Part shown: positions 6,930-17,115 of the stretch, in pieces | Numbering within the stretch: the stretch's first letter is position 1 | How the letters are laid out: every line of letters begins with the position of its first letter | Assembly: GCF_030063135.1 (NCBI RefSeq) | Contig: NZ_JASISO010000033.1 | Location: 1-64,000 of the forward strand | Origin: Streptomyces sp. G-G2 | GTDB taxonomy: Bacteria > Actinomycetota > Actinomycetes > Streptomycetales > Streptomycetaceae | Length of the DNA stretch: 64,000 nucleotides | Reading direction: 5' to 3' | Notes under the pieces: model-generated | Told to the model about the DNA's origin: nothing | The model's database searches: none | Seen by the model: only the letters and a program-made list of their open reading frames with translations | Position numbers and translations under genes: made by a program

Positions 6930-8084
6930 TCAGGATTCCGCCGCCGCGCGATCGAGGGCGCGCAGCACGTCCGCGACGAGGTCTTCGGTGTCCTCGGCGC
7001 CCGCGGAGAAACGGATGAAACCGTCCGGCACGGCGTCACCGCCCCAGCGCCCCCGCCGTTCGGCGGTGGAGCGGACGCCGCCGAAACTCGTGGCGTCCTC
7101 CACCAGGTGCAGGGCGCTCATGAACCGTTCGGCGTGTGCCCGGTCGGGCAGGGTGAAGGAGACCACCGAGCCGTAGCCGGACATCTGCCGGGTCGCCGTC
7201 TTGTGCGAGGGGTCGGTGGGCAGCCCCGGGTAGCGCAGCCCGGTGACGTCGGCGCGGTCCGTGAGGGCTTCGGCGAGCGCCAGGGCGTTGTCCCACTGCC
7301 GAAGGGTGCGCAACTGCAGGGTGGCCAGGGAGCGGTGGGCCAGCCAGGCCTCCATGGGCCCAGGGACCGCGCCGACGACCTTGCGCCACTGGCGGACCCG
7401 GCCGGCGAGAGCGGCGTCGCGGCAGGCGACGTAGCCGAGCAGCAGGTCGCCGTGGCCGGTGAGCCCCTTGGTCCCGCTGGCGACGGAGAAGTCCGCGCCG
7501 AGGGCCAGCGGCCGCTGCCCGAGCGGGGTGGCGAGGGTGTTGTCCACCGCGACCAGGGCGCCGCCCGCATGGGCCGCCTCCACCAGGCGCCGGATGTCGC
7601 AGACGTCGAGCCCCGGGTTGGAGGGGCTCTCGATCCACAGCAGCCGGGCCCCTTCGAGCACTGCCAGTTGGGCTTCCCCGCCGGTCGGGGCCGTGCGCAC
7701 GTGGACTCCGTACGCCTCCAGCTGGTCCCGTACGAGCGGCAGGGCCTGGTAGCCGTCGTCGGGCAGGACCACGGTGTCCCCGGCCCGGGCCTGGGAGAGC
7801 AGGACCGCGGAGACGGCGGCCATGCCGGAGGCGAAGACGACGGTGTCCACGCCTTCCTCACCCGGCGCCTCCAGCTCCCCGATGGCCCGTTCGAGCAGGG
7901 TCCAGGTGGGGTTGGTGTCGCGGCCGTAGGTGTACGGCCCCTCGACATCGCCGGGCAGGTGGAAATGGGCGGCGAACACCGGTCCGGGCATGGTCGGTTC
8001 GTTCTTGACGGGGTCGGGCAGCCCGGCGCGTACGGCCCGGGTGCCCTCCCCGACGCGGGGGCGGTCGTCGGTGTCGTCGTTCAC
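6930..8084 (-). CDS. PLP-dependent trans-sulfuration enzyme, cystathionine gamma-lyase type
   Basis: A 384-residue member of the Cys/Met-metabolism PLP family (PF01053). Visible are ASGMAAVSAVLLSQ (cofactor-phosphate binding turn), VDNTLATPLGQRPL (the Asp that pairs with the pyridine nitrogen) and SVASGTKGLTGHGD with the Schiff-base lysine. Members cleave cystathionine or cysteine/methionine-type substrates; gamma-lyase is the most likely assignment, but gamma-synthase cannot be excluded. The GTG start at 8084 overlaps the stop of the tyrosine phosphatase gene (GTGA), indicating translational coupling in a three-gene minus-strand operon. The low-molecular-weight phosphatase partner is not an obvious pathway partner. 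Confidence 0.87.
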   Translation of the reverse strand: MNDDTDDRPRVGEGTRAVRAGLPDPVKNEPTMPGPVFAAHFHLPGDVEGPYTYGRDTNPTWTLLERAIGELEAPGEEGVDTVVFASGMAAVSAVLLSQARAGDTVVLPDDGYQALPLVRDQLEAYGVHVRTAPTGGEAQLAVLEGARLLWIESPSNPGLDVCDIRRLVEAAHAGGALVAVDNTLATPLGQRPLALGADFSVASGTKGLTGHGDLLLGYVACRDAALAGRVRQWRKVVGAVPGPMEAWLAHRSLATLQLRTLRQWDNALALAEALTDRADVTGLRYPGLPTDPSHKTATRQMSGYGSVVSFTLPDRAHAERFMSALHLVEDATSFGGVRSTAERRGRWGGDAVPDGFIRFSAGAEDTEDLVADVLRALDRAAAES

Positions 8085-8569
8085 GCGGTGTGCTCCTTCA
8101 GCGCGGTGCGGACGGCCGCGAGCAGGCCGGGTCCGGCCGCCTCGACCAGCTCCAGGCACTCCTCGAACCCGTCCTGGGGGCCGTAGTACGGATCCGGTAC
8201 GTCGAGGTCCGGACCGGCGGCCGGATCGTAGGACCGCAGCAGGCGGATCTTGGCGACGTCCTCGGGGGCCGGGGCCATCGCGCGCAGGTCCCGCAGGTGC
8301 TCGGCGTCCAGCGCGATCACGAGGTCGAGGTGCTCGAACCAGGACGCACGGAACCGGCGTGCCCGGTGGTCCTGTTCGTATCCGGCGGCCGCCAGTACGG
8401 AGGCGGCGCGCGGATCGGCGCCGTCGCCCTCGTGCCAGCCCCCGGTACCGGCACTGTCCACCTCGATCCGGTCGCTCAGCCCCGCCTCGGCGACCTGGGC
8501 GCGGAAGACGGACTCGGCCATGGGCGAGCGGCAGATGTTGCCGGTGCACACGAAGCACACGCGGTACAT
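8081..8569 (-). CDS. Low-molecular-weight protein-tyrosine phosphatase
   Basis: A 162-residue LMW-PTP. The P-loop is Cys8-Thr-Gly-Asn-Ile-Cys-Arg14-Ser (CX5RS) within the first 15 residues, and the general acid Asp is in VPDPYYGP near residue 125. This is the complete catalytic set for dephosphorylating phosphotyrosine proteins, resembling S. coelicolor PtpA, which influences secondary metabolism. It lies 11 bases downstream of the holin-like gene and overlaps the next gene by 4 bases, so it is the middle gene of an operon. I chose ATG 8569 because the beta strand RVCFVC starts immediately after it. Confidence 0.92.
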   Translation of the reverse strand: MYRVCFVCTGNICRSPMAESVFRAQVAEAGLSDRIEVDSAGTGGWHEGDGADPRAASVLAAAGYEQDHRARRFRASWFEHLDLVIALDAEHLRDLRAMAPAPEDVAKIRLLRSYDPAAGPDLDVPDPYYGPQDGFEECLELVEAAGPGLLAAVRTALKEHTA

Positions 8570-8580
8570 GGGCGGCCCGC

Positions 8581-8961
8581 TCAGTTCTTGTCGGGCAGGA
8601 CCATGTTCATGGCCCAGGAGACGATGGAGATGATCAGGGCGCCGACGACCGCGGTCCAGAAGCCCTCGACGTGGAAGCTGAGGTCGAGCTTTCCGGCCAG
8701 CCATGAGGTCAGGAGCAGCATCAGGGCGTTCACGACGAGGGTGAACAAGCCCAGGGTGAGGATGAACAGGGGCAGGGACAGCAGCTTCACCACGGGCTTG
8801 ACGATGAAGTTGACCAGGCCGAAGACCAGGGCGACCAGGATCAGCGTGAGGGTCCTGCGCCCCATGCTGCTGCCGTCGTTGAGGGTGATGTCAGCGACCA
8901 GCCAGATCGCCACGGCCAGGGCCGCCGCGTTGGCGAGCGTCTTGACTACGAAATTCGTCAT
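8581..8961 (-). CDS. Small holin-family (PF04020-like) membrane protein
   Basis: A 126-residue integral membrane protein with about four hydrophobic segments: near residues 4-20, 34-58, 65-88 and 95-120. It matches the chromosomal family often annotated as phage holin (Mmc_DUF360), but nothing phage-related is nearby and the function is unknown. The GLVNFIVKPVVKLLSLPLF stretch is typical of the family. It is the first gene of the operon with the tyrosine phosphatase and the PLP lyase, and its start is divergent from the cupin gene with about 90 bases between. Confidence 0.82.
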   Translation of the reverse strand: MTNFVVKTLANAAALAVAIWLVADITLNDGSSMGRRTLTLILVALVFGLVNFIVKPVVKLLSLPLFILTLGLFTLVVNALMLLLTSWLAGKLDLSFHVEGFWTAVVGALIISIVSWAMNMVLPDKN

Positions 8962-9050
8962 GTGTCTGATCGTTGCAGAGAAGATCCCGCGGGGACATCG
9001 GCACAACAGCGGATGCCAGCGCACGCAAGAGCACAAGGGGCGTATCGACT

Positions 9051-9368
9051 ATGAAGGCATTCCGGCTGGACGAACTCGAGGCCGAGCGGCTGGCCAATGA
9101 CGGCGCCTATCTGCAGTTCCTGCGCGAACGGAACATGTCGGTCGGGCTGTACGCGCTGGACGCCGGACAGACCGACCCTCAGCAGCCGCACGCGCAGGAC
9201 GAGGTGTACTTCGTCGTCAGCGGGCGGGCCTCGATCACCGTGGGAGAGGAGACGACGACGGTCGCCCGCGGTGGAGTGATCTATGTCCCCGCCGGGGCCC
9301 CGCACAAGTTCCACCACATCACCGAGGACTTGAAGGTGCTGGTGGTGTTCTCCCCGCCGGAGGGCTGA
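9051..9368 (+). CDS. Small single-domain cupin protein
   Basis: A 105-residue cupin. His47, Glu51 and His85 in PHAQDEVYFV and PAGAPHKFHH occupy the expected metal-ligand positions, and SGRASITVGEE and VARGGVIYVPAG are the two conserved cupin motifs. Small stand-alone cupins of this type have very diverse roles, including sensing, isomerases and dioxygenases, so no reaction is assigned. It stands alone on the plus strand with a hairpin-rich stretch downstream. Confidence 0.82.
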   Translation: MKAFRLDELEAERLANDGAYLQFLRERNMSVGLYALDAGQTDPQQPHAQDEVYFVVSGRASITVGEETTTVARGGVIYVPAGAPHKFHHITEDLKVLVVFSPPEG

Positions 9369-9389
9369 CCGGCCAGGGGCGTCGGCGGT

Positions 9390-9444
9390 CCCCTGACACA
9401 CGTGGCCCCTGTCCGGCTCCGCCCCCTAGGGGGTGGGTCAGGGG
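9390..9444. terminator. Hairpin-rich stretch after the cupin gene
   Basis: CCCCTGAC at 9390-9397 pairs with GTCAGGGG at 9437-9444, and a smaller CCCCCTAGGGGG palindrome is nested inside. It starts about 20 bases after the cupin stop and is a plausible factor-independent or structure-assisted terminator. Confidence 0.45.
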
Positions 9445-9531
9445 AGTCCAAGGGACTCAGGGCCCCCGTTCCGTTTCCCCGGCTCCTAGCATCGGAGTCA
9501 GGAAGCAACGGACCAGGAAGAGGTTGAGGAC

Positions 9532-9759
9532 ATGGACGGCATCCGGGAGATATTCGCAGGTATGCCTTGGTGGGTTAAGTGGGTTGCGGTTCCGCTGCTG
9601 GCACTGATCGTCTTCGGCGGTGTCATCGCCAGTGTCATCGGCACGCTGATCGGCCTGATCTTCAAGGTGCTGCTCTTCGCCGCCCTCGTCGGTGGTCTGA
9701 TCTTCATCGTCAAGAAGGTCACCGGCAGCGGATCCAAGTCCTCCTCCAACGACTGGTAG
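9532..9759 (+). CDS. DUF5326 small membrane protein
   Basis: A 75-residue protein with two adjacent hydrophobic helices (residues about 13-36 and 38-60) and a short, polar, serine-rich cytoplasmic tail ending in SNDW. It matches the actinobacterial DUF5326 family; function unknown. The start ATG is preceded by GAAGAGGTTGAGGAC, a good ribosome site. It stands alone between the cupin gene and ssgR. Confidence 0.85.
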   Translation: MDGIREIFAGMPWWVKWVAVPLLALIVFGGVIASVIGTLIGLIFKVLLFAALVGGLIFIVKKVTGSGSKSSSNDW

Positions 9760-10005
9760 GAGTCGGCGGCACAGGTGATTAACCCAGGCGGGGGAACATT
9801 GCGGGAAAGACCGCTCACATCGCTGGAATCGGTGGATAGAGTGGCATTCTGTGCCGCTCCCTGGGCACCGAAGCCGGTAATCCGCTCTGACCCGCGGTGA
9901 TCACAAGCACCAGCCGAGCACGACCCCCAGGTGGCGCGGACGCGCGGGGGCGGCCCCCGCAGGCGGGCCCGCCCCACGGTCCGCCGTCAGGCCTGGGGGT
10001 GCGCT

Positions 10006-10776
10006 TTGCCATCGGTTCACAACGCCGGTGCGCCGACTCTGATCGGTTCGGTGCAAAGGGCGCTGAGGCTGCTCGAAGCGGTGGGTTCCCATAGTGCGGG
10101 GGCGCCGGCGAAGCAACTGGCACGAGAAGCCGGGCTTCCCCTCCCCACCGCGTACCACCTGCTGCGGACCCTGACCCACGAGGGCTATCTGCGCCGTGAG
10201 AGCGGGGTCTTCGTCCTGGGGGACGCCGCTGAGCGACTGGCCGGTGGCGCGCTTCAGCAGAAACGTCGCACCATGATCCTCGACTCGCTCGCGCACTTTC
10301 GTGAGTCGGTCGGGGCTCCGGTCTATTTCGCCGTGTACCGCGAGGGTGAGATCGAGGTCGTGGGCGTCTCGGACACCCCGGCCGGACCGGCCTGCGAGGA
10401 GTGGGCCGCTTTCCGCGAGACCGGCCACGCGCACGCCATCGGGCAGTGCCTGCTGGGCCAGCTCGACGAGAAGACGCGCAGGGACCACTATGACCGCCAT
10501 CCGGTCGAGCCCGTCACCCCGTACACCGTTTCGGACATGCACGCTCTGGAGCAGCGGATCGGTGCATTGGGCCGGATGCAGCCGGTTACGGAGCGTCAGG
10601 AGTACTCTCTCGGCACCGTATGTGCCGCAATCCCCATTACGGCCGGGGATACCGCTGCAACCATGGCGATTTCACTACCTTTGCACCAAGAAGGTCGGTT
10701 GCTCTATGCGGTCAATCGACTACGGAGTGAAGTAGGCGCGCTGTTGAGCACCCTCTCGTTCTCTATCAGTATCTGA
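10006..10776 (+). CDS. ssgR: IclR-family regulator SsgR, activator of ssgA
   Basis: A 256-residue IclR protein. Residues about 12-70 form the winged helix (APAKQLAREAGLPLPTAYHLLRTL), and the remainder is the GAF-like effector domain. It lies directly upstream of ssgA in the same orientation. In S. coelicolor the IclR gene at this position encodes SsgR, which is required for ssgA transcription. The start is uncertain: TTG at 10006 follows GGGGG and gives a normal family length, but the frame is open to an ATG at 9931 whose first codons look non-coding. A small inverted repeat (10813-10825) lies between the two genes. Confidence 0.85.
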   Translation: MPSVHNAGAPTLIGSVQRALRLLEAVGSHSAGAPAKQLAREAGLPLPTAYHLLRTLTHEGYLRRESGVFVLGDAAERLAGGALQQKRRTMILDSLAHFRESVGAPVYFAVYREGEIEVVGVSDTPAGPACEEWAAFRETGHAHAIGQCLLGQLDEKTRRDHYDRHPVEPVTPYTVSDMHALEQRIGALGRMQPVTERQEYSLGTVCAAIPITAGDTAATMAISLPLHQEGRLLYAVNRLRSEVGALLSTLSFSISI

Positions 10777-10812
10777 AAACTCACTCCTTGTGATCTGCAA
10801 GCGCTTACACCA

Positions 10813-10825
10813 CTCTTGTCAAGAG
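10813..10825. promoter_or_regulatory. Short inverted repeat between ssgR and ssgA
   Basis: CTCTTG-T-CAAGAG is a perfect 6-bp inverted repeat about 50 bases before the ssgA start. It may be an operator for ssgA, possibly SsgR-bound, or a minor hairpin. Nothing in the sequence decides which. Confidence 0.3.
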
Positions 10826-10873
10826 GGCCTTGAGGGACCATTCCTGGCCACTTCCACTACAGCGGGGTAGTCA

Positions 10874-11323
10874 ATGCGCGAGTCGGTACAGGCAGAGGTC
10901 ATGATGAGCTTCCTCGTTTCCGAGGAGCTCTCGTTCCGGATCCCGGTGGAACTCCGGTACGAAGCACGGGATCCCTACGCGGTGCGCCTGACGTTCCACC
11001 TTCCCGGAGACGCGCCCGTGACCTGGGCGTTCGGCCGGGAGCTGCTCCTCGACGGCATCAACAAGCCGTGCGGTGACGGCGATGTTCACATCGCCCCCAC
11101 CGACCCGGAGGAACTCTCCGACGTGCACATCAGGCTTCAGGTCGGCGGTGACCGTGCCTTGTTCCGGGCGAGCGCGGCGCCGCTGGTGGCGTTCCTCGAC
11201 CGGACCGACCGGATCGTGCCGCTCGGTCAGGAGCGCAATCTCGGTGACTTCGAGGGAAACCTCGAGGAGGCCCTGGACAAGATCCTGGCCGAGGCCCGGC
11301 AGAACGAGCAGAACGCGGGCTGA
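10874..11323 (+). CDS. ssgA: Sporulation cell-division activator SsgA
   Basis: A 149-residue SsgA-like protein (SALP). The conserved blocks ELRYEARDPYAVRLTFHLPG, VTWAFGRELLLDGI, GDGDVHI, FLDRTDRIVPLGQE and the terminal NLEEALDKIL are all present, and the very high similarity to SsgA rather than SsgB-G identifies the paralogue. SsgA recruits SsgB to future septum sites and stimulates sporulation-specific division and germ-tube/branch emergence. I chose ATG 10874 because residues 4-25 (SVQAEVMMSFLVSE...) align with the start of SsgB; internal ATGs at 10901 and 10904 are less likely. It is transcribed with or just after ssgR. Confidence 0.96.
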   Translation: MRESVQAEVMMSFLVSEELSFRIPVELRYEARDPYAVRLTFHLPGDAPVTWAFGRELLLDGINKPCGDGDVHIAPTDPEELSDVHIRLQVGGDRALFRASAAPLVAFLDRTDRIVPLGQERNLGDFEGNLEEALDKILAEARQNEQNAG

Positions 11324-11364
11324 TCCGGCCGGGACACCGGCTCGGCCCGCCCCTGCTCTGCGCG

Positions 11365-12744
11365 TCAGCGCTTACGACGACGACCGCGCCCGCCACGCAG
11401 CGGCCCCTGGGCCGCCGCGGCGGACGGGGATCCGGGCCGGTCGGCGGAGACCACCAGCGCGGCGAGGGCCGTGGTCACCGGAACCGAGGCGACGAGACCG
11501 ATCGAGCCCACGAGGGTCCGTACGATCTCCTCGGCGACCAGCTCGCTGTTGGCCACCGTCCCCACACTGCTGTTCGCGATCGAGAAGAGCAGCAGGAGCG
11601 GCAACGCGGCGCCCGCGTAAGCCAGTACCAGGGTGTTGACCACGGACGCGATGTGGTCGCGTCCGATCCGGATGCCCGCCCGGTACAGGGCGCGCGGTCC
11701 CATCGTCGGGTCGGCCTGGTGGAGTTCCCAGACCGCCGAGGTCTGGGTGACCGTCACGTCGTCGAGCACGCCGAGCGATCCGATGATCACGCCCGCGAGC
11801 AGCAGGCCGCTCATGTCGATGTGCGGGTACAGCCCGTGGATCAGTCCGGTGTTGTCGTCGGTGTTGCCGCTGAGGGACGCCCAGCTGATGAACACCGAGC
11901 CCAGCAGCCCGATCAGCAGCAGTGAAGCCAGTGTGCCGAGTACGGCGACCGAGGTGCGGGCGGTCAGGCCATGGCACATGTAGAGCGCGATGAGCATGAT
12001 CGCGCTGGCTCCGACGACCCCGACGACCAGCGGGTTCGAGCCCTGGAGGATGGCCGGGAGGATGAAGAGCGTCAGGACGGAGAAACTGACGGCGAGCGCG
12101 ATCAGCGCGAACAGCCCGCGCATCCGGCCCACCACGACCACCGCGACGGCGAAGATTCCGGCCAGCAACGCCATCGGGAACTTACGGTTCACGTCGATGA
12201 CGGAGTACTGGAGATCGAGCGGGGCCTTGGGAGCGTAGGCGACCACCACGTCCTGACCGTCCTTCAACTGCCGTGGCGCGCCCGGCTGGATGATCTCCCC
12301 GAAGGTACGTCCCCGGTCCGGTCCGGTGGTGACCTTGATCGAGGCCTTCTTGCAGTCCCCGGCCCCGGCCCCGGCCGCCTTCGGCTCGCCGCCCTGGGCG
12401 GACGGCATCTGCGCGGCGTTGACCGATGCGCAGTCGACCTGCTCGACGGACACGACCGTGCCCTGCTGGGTCTGGCGGTCGAAGCCGACCCCGGTGCGCT
12501 CGTGCGCGGGAGCGCCGCCGGGCCAGAGGACCACCATGCCGACGAAGACGGCGGCGGCGAAGGGGATCAGGACAGCCGCGATGACCTTGCGCAGGTGCTT
12601 CGAAACCGGGGCTGCCGGCCCGTGGCTGTGGGAGTGGGAGTGCCCGTGGGACGGCTCGGGAGGCGACCCGTGGGGGGAGTGTCCATGACCCGTGTGATCG
12701 GTGGGATCCGTGGGACCGGTGGGGGGCTGCGGCGAGGACGTCAC
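11365..12744 (-). CDS. YibE/F-family multi-pass membrane protein
   Basis: A YibE/F-like protein (PF07907) of about 459 residues. The N-terminal 45 residues are disordered and contain an HGHSHSHSHG histidine run with metal-binding character. One transmembrane helix (LIPFAAAVFVGMVVLW) leads to an extracytoplasmic beta-rich domain of about 120 residues, and seven or so further helices follow, ending in an Arg-rich RGGRGRRRKR tail. The family's function is unknown. The GTG at 12744 is chosen; a GTG at 12777 is equally open, and neither has a clear ribosome site. It is divergent from thiC. Confidence 0.8.
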   Translation of the reverse strand: MTSSPQPPTGPTDPTDHTGHGHSPHGSPPEPSHGHSHSHSHGPAAPVSKHLRKVIAAVLIPFAAAVFVGMVVLWPGGAPAHERTGVGFDRQTQQGTVVSVEQVDCASVNAAQMPSAQGGEPKAAGAGAGDCKKASIKVTTGPDRGRTFGEIIQPGAPRQLKDGQDVVVAYAPKAPLDLQYSVIDVNRKFPMALLAGIFAVAVVVVGRMRGLFALIALAVSFSVLTLFILPAILQGSNPLVVGVVGASAIMLIALYMCHGLTARTSVAVLGTLASLLLIGLLGSVFISWASLSGNTDDNTGLIHGLYPHIDMSGLLLAGVIIGSLGVLDDVTVTQTSAVWELHQADPTMGPRALYRAGIRIGRDHIASVVNTLVLAYAGAALPLLLLFSIANSSVGTVANSELVAEEIVRTLVGSIGLVASVPVTTALAALVVSADRPGSPSAAAAQGPLRGGRGRRRKR

Positions 12745-12825
12745 CGACTGATCATCGCAAGAGATGAGGGGGCCCACTGTTCAGCACGCCAGGGATGACG
12801 CTAGCGTGGGGGCACCTTTGCACAA

Positions 12826-12940
12826 CGCGGGAGCTCGGAGCACCGGGCTGAGAGGGCGCTGATCACCGTACGTGGACACGTACGGGAAGAGGCTGCGCCG
12901 ACCGCCGAACCTGTTACCGGGTAATGCCGGCGTAGGGAGA
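12826..12940 (+). promoter_or_regulatory. TPP (THI-box) riboswitch controlling thiC
   Basis: The conserved TPP-aptamer signatures are visible in order: GGAGC and GGGCTGAGAGGG (the thi-box CTGAGA core), a variable stem (CGTACGTGGACACGTACG is self-complementary), then CGAACCTG, and finally GGGTAATGCCGGCGTAGGGA. The last element also contains the GGAG ribosome site about 9 bases before the thiC ATG at 12949. Ligand binding would therefore hide the ribosome site, so control is probably at translation initiation. High TPP is expected to lower ThiC synthesis. Confidence 0.95.
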
Positions 12941-12948
12941 TAGGTCTT

Positions 12949-14736
<1,788 letters not shown>

Positions 14737-14738
14737 TC

Positions 14739-14754
14739 CGGCACGGAGGTGCCG
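14739..14754. terminator. Small hairpin just after thiC
   Basis: CGGCAC-GGAG-GTGCCG, a perfect 6-bp stem with a 4-base loop, begins three bases after the thiC stop codon. It is the only structure in this short junction and a weak candidate terminator. Confidence 0.35.
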
Positions 14755-15691
14755 TTCCGGAGGGCCGTCCCCCTCCAGGACTGCTCCGCGTGCGGATCAG
14801 ACCGGGGCGGGGGCTCGGCGCCGTTCCCGGGCTGGTGAAATCGGGCGGGCTGTACCCGAGTTGGGGGATCCTCCTGGGCTGGCGGCGCGCCACCGGGGAT
14901 CCACCTCCGGCGCTGGGGTCGGCCAGCGCGTCCCGCAGGAACGGCATGATGCCCCGCTCCAGCAGGGCGTGCCGCCATGCCTCGCGAGCCCGCTGGACCT
15001 CGTCCGGAACGGCTTCCGCCACGTTCACCGTCACCTCGGTCGCGCTGTTGCGTACGGCGGTGACCAGGAGTCCGATGGCGGCGAACAGGATCGCCACCAC
15101 CGTGAGGCCGCCGAAGAGCCAGCCCGCCGTCAGCATGGTGTTGGCGAAGGCCGGTTCGGGTTCGATCATCTTCAGGATGTAGCCCACCAGCAGGAAGATC
15201 AGCATGGCGGTACCGGCCAGGACCGGCGCGAGGACCGCCACCACGGCGCTCACGCCCGCGCCGCCGACGCCCGGGTCGTCCTCACCCATGGTCTCGGAGC
15301 CGGCCACTGTCCCGTCGCGCAGTTCCTCGCGGACCTTGACGTAGTGGTCGTACTCGGCCGCGGCGGCGGCCGTGAGCAGTGCGCCCGCGTCCATGGCCAT
15401 GGTGCGCAGCTGTTCGGCGTTCAGCCGTTCGCCCAGAGTCGCGAGTTCGGGCCGTTCGTGTGCGGTGCGCAACGCCTCGTCGAGGAGCCGGTCGAACTCC
15501 GGCCGGTCTTCGGTCAGCAGGTGCGGAGCGCTGGTCATGTGCATCCCCCGATGCTCCGTGCAGACCGGTTGGCCCGCGTAGACCGGGCACCGGCACAAAC
15601 GGAGGAGAGCCTGCTACGGATAGTGCGATGGTAGAACGCCCACGGCACGCGGTGACAGGGGCTTTCCGGAAATACCCCGCCCCAGGACCGC

Positions 15692-16951
15692 TCAGTCGTT
15701 CAACGGGAGTTGTACGACCAGCAGTTTCCCGGCCATAGTGACCCCGCCGTCCATCGCGATGGCGAGGCCGTTGGCGTACACGTGGGGGCCGTCGATGGCC
15801 TCCGGACCCTGGGTGTTCTCCCCGTCCTCGGTGCCCACGTCGCCCAGCAGGTACGGGATGGGGCTGTGCCCGTGCACGACGCGGCTGCCGCCGTAGGTGT
15901 CGAGGAGTTCGCGCACCGCTTGCGGGCCGGTCTCCTGGTCGCGGAAGGCGAAGCGCTTGGTGAACTTGCGGAACAGGTCCCAGGTCTCGTCGGCGTCGTG
16001 CTGGTTGAGCAGCTCGTGGACCTTGTCGTTGACGTCCTCGATGGAGTCGCCGTAGTCGAGGTAGGCGGTGGTGTCGGAGTGGAGCAGCAGGTGCCCGTCT
16101 TCCAGGGCGGTCGCGTCCAGCCGGGACATCCACTGCAGGTGTACGTCCTGCAGGCGCTCCATGTCGGTGCGCTGGCCGCCGTTGAGGAGCCAGGCGGCCT
16201 GGAAGGTGGCGGTGCCCGCGCCGGAGACGACGGGAGTGTCGCCGAACCGCTTGGCGCCGATGAGCAGGAGTTCGTGATTGCCCATCAGGGCCTTGCAGTA
16301 GCCGCCCGCGGCGGCGGCCTCGGCGGACAGCCGCATGACGAGGTCGATCACCCCGATGCCGTCGGGTCCGCGGTCGGTGAAGTCACCGAGGAACCAGAGC
16401 CGGGCATTGCCCGCCGCCCACCGGCCGTCGGCGTCGATGAGGCGCTGGGCGTGGAGTTCGGTGATCAGCTCGTCGAGGTAGCCGTGCACGTCGCCGACCA
16501 CGAAGAGCGGCCCGGGGCCGTCGGCGGGCGCGTCCTGGGGGACGTACTGGACCTGGACGGTGTCGCCCGGGCCGCCGCGGCTGATGATGGGGAGGTCGCG
16601 CTGGGTGGGGGTGTAGTCCTCCGACCCCCCGGCAGGATCGGCGTAGCCGGGGTGCTCGGCGGGCTCGGGTTCGGTCGTGCCGAGTGGCACGCCGGGGCCC
16701 GGTACCTGCGCCGGTGAGGGCGCGTAGGCGGGCCGCGGTGGGGGCACGGGTGCGCCCTGGTCGTAGTACGCGGGGTACTCGCCGTAGACGGGTACGTCCC
16801 CGGGGACCGCGGCCGCGGCCGTGTCCGTGACGTACGGGACGGGCTCGACGACCGGTACTCGGAAGTCCCGCAGCGTCTCCGTCCGCATCGCGGGTCCCTG
16901 ACCGGCCCCCTGAGTCATCGACCCCTCCACCACCGTCGCGCTGCCGTACAT
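15692..16951 (-). CDS. Calcineurin-like metallophosphatase with disordered N-terminus
   Basis: A 419-residue protein. Residues 1-140 are Pro/Tyr/Gly-rich and disordered (PPPRPAYAPSPAQVPGPG). The rest is a PPP-type metallophosphoesterase with Gly153-Asp-Val-His156-Gly, Gly189-Asp190-x-x-Asp193-Arg-Gly and Gly224-Asn-His-Glu227, and a final histidine in the VVHGHSPIPYL block. It resembles bacterial Ser/Thr or diadenosine-tetraphosphate phosphatases; the substrate is undetermined. The ATG at 16951 has an AGGAGGG ribosome site 7 bases upstream. The gene is monocistronic as far as visible. Confidence 0.85.
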   Translation of the reverse strand: MYGSATVVEGSMTQGAGQGPAMRTETLRDFRVPVVEPVPYVTDTAAAAVPGDVPVYGEYPAYYDQGAPVPPPRPAYAPSPAQVPGPGVPLGTTEPEPAEHPGYADPAGGSEDYTPTQRDLPIISRGGPGDTVQVQYVPQDAPADGPGPLFVVGDVHGYLDELITELHAQRLIDADGRWAAGNARLWFLGDFTDRGPDGIGVIDLVMRLSAEAAAAGGYCKALMGNHELLLIGAKRFGDTPVVSGAGTATFQAAWLLNGGQRTDMERLQDVHLQWMSRLDATALEDGHLLLHSDTTAYLDYGDSIEDVNDKVHELLNQHDADETWDLFRKFTKRFAFRDQETGPQAVRELLDTYGGSRVVHGHSPIPYLLGDVGTEDGENTQGPEAIDGPHVYANGLAIAMDGGVTMAGKLLVVQLPLND

Positions 16952-17115
16952 CTGCGGACCCTCCTGACCTCCAGGGTTGGAGGGTCCGTGATGTCGTGCG
17001 CCCATCATAGGAATGCGGCTCGCGCTCTGTGACGCACCAGGGGTGGTGAATCCTGGCCGGGACCGACTCTTCCTACCATTTTGTGCCGATATGGGTGTTG
17101 CTGAATCCTCGGAGG

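Noticed and set aside
6300..8186. Plus-strand open frame of 628 codons over the NUDIX, lyase and phosphatase genes
   Set aside because: Composition is low-complexity and the opposite strand carries three clearly identified genes.
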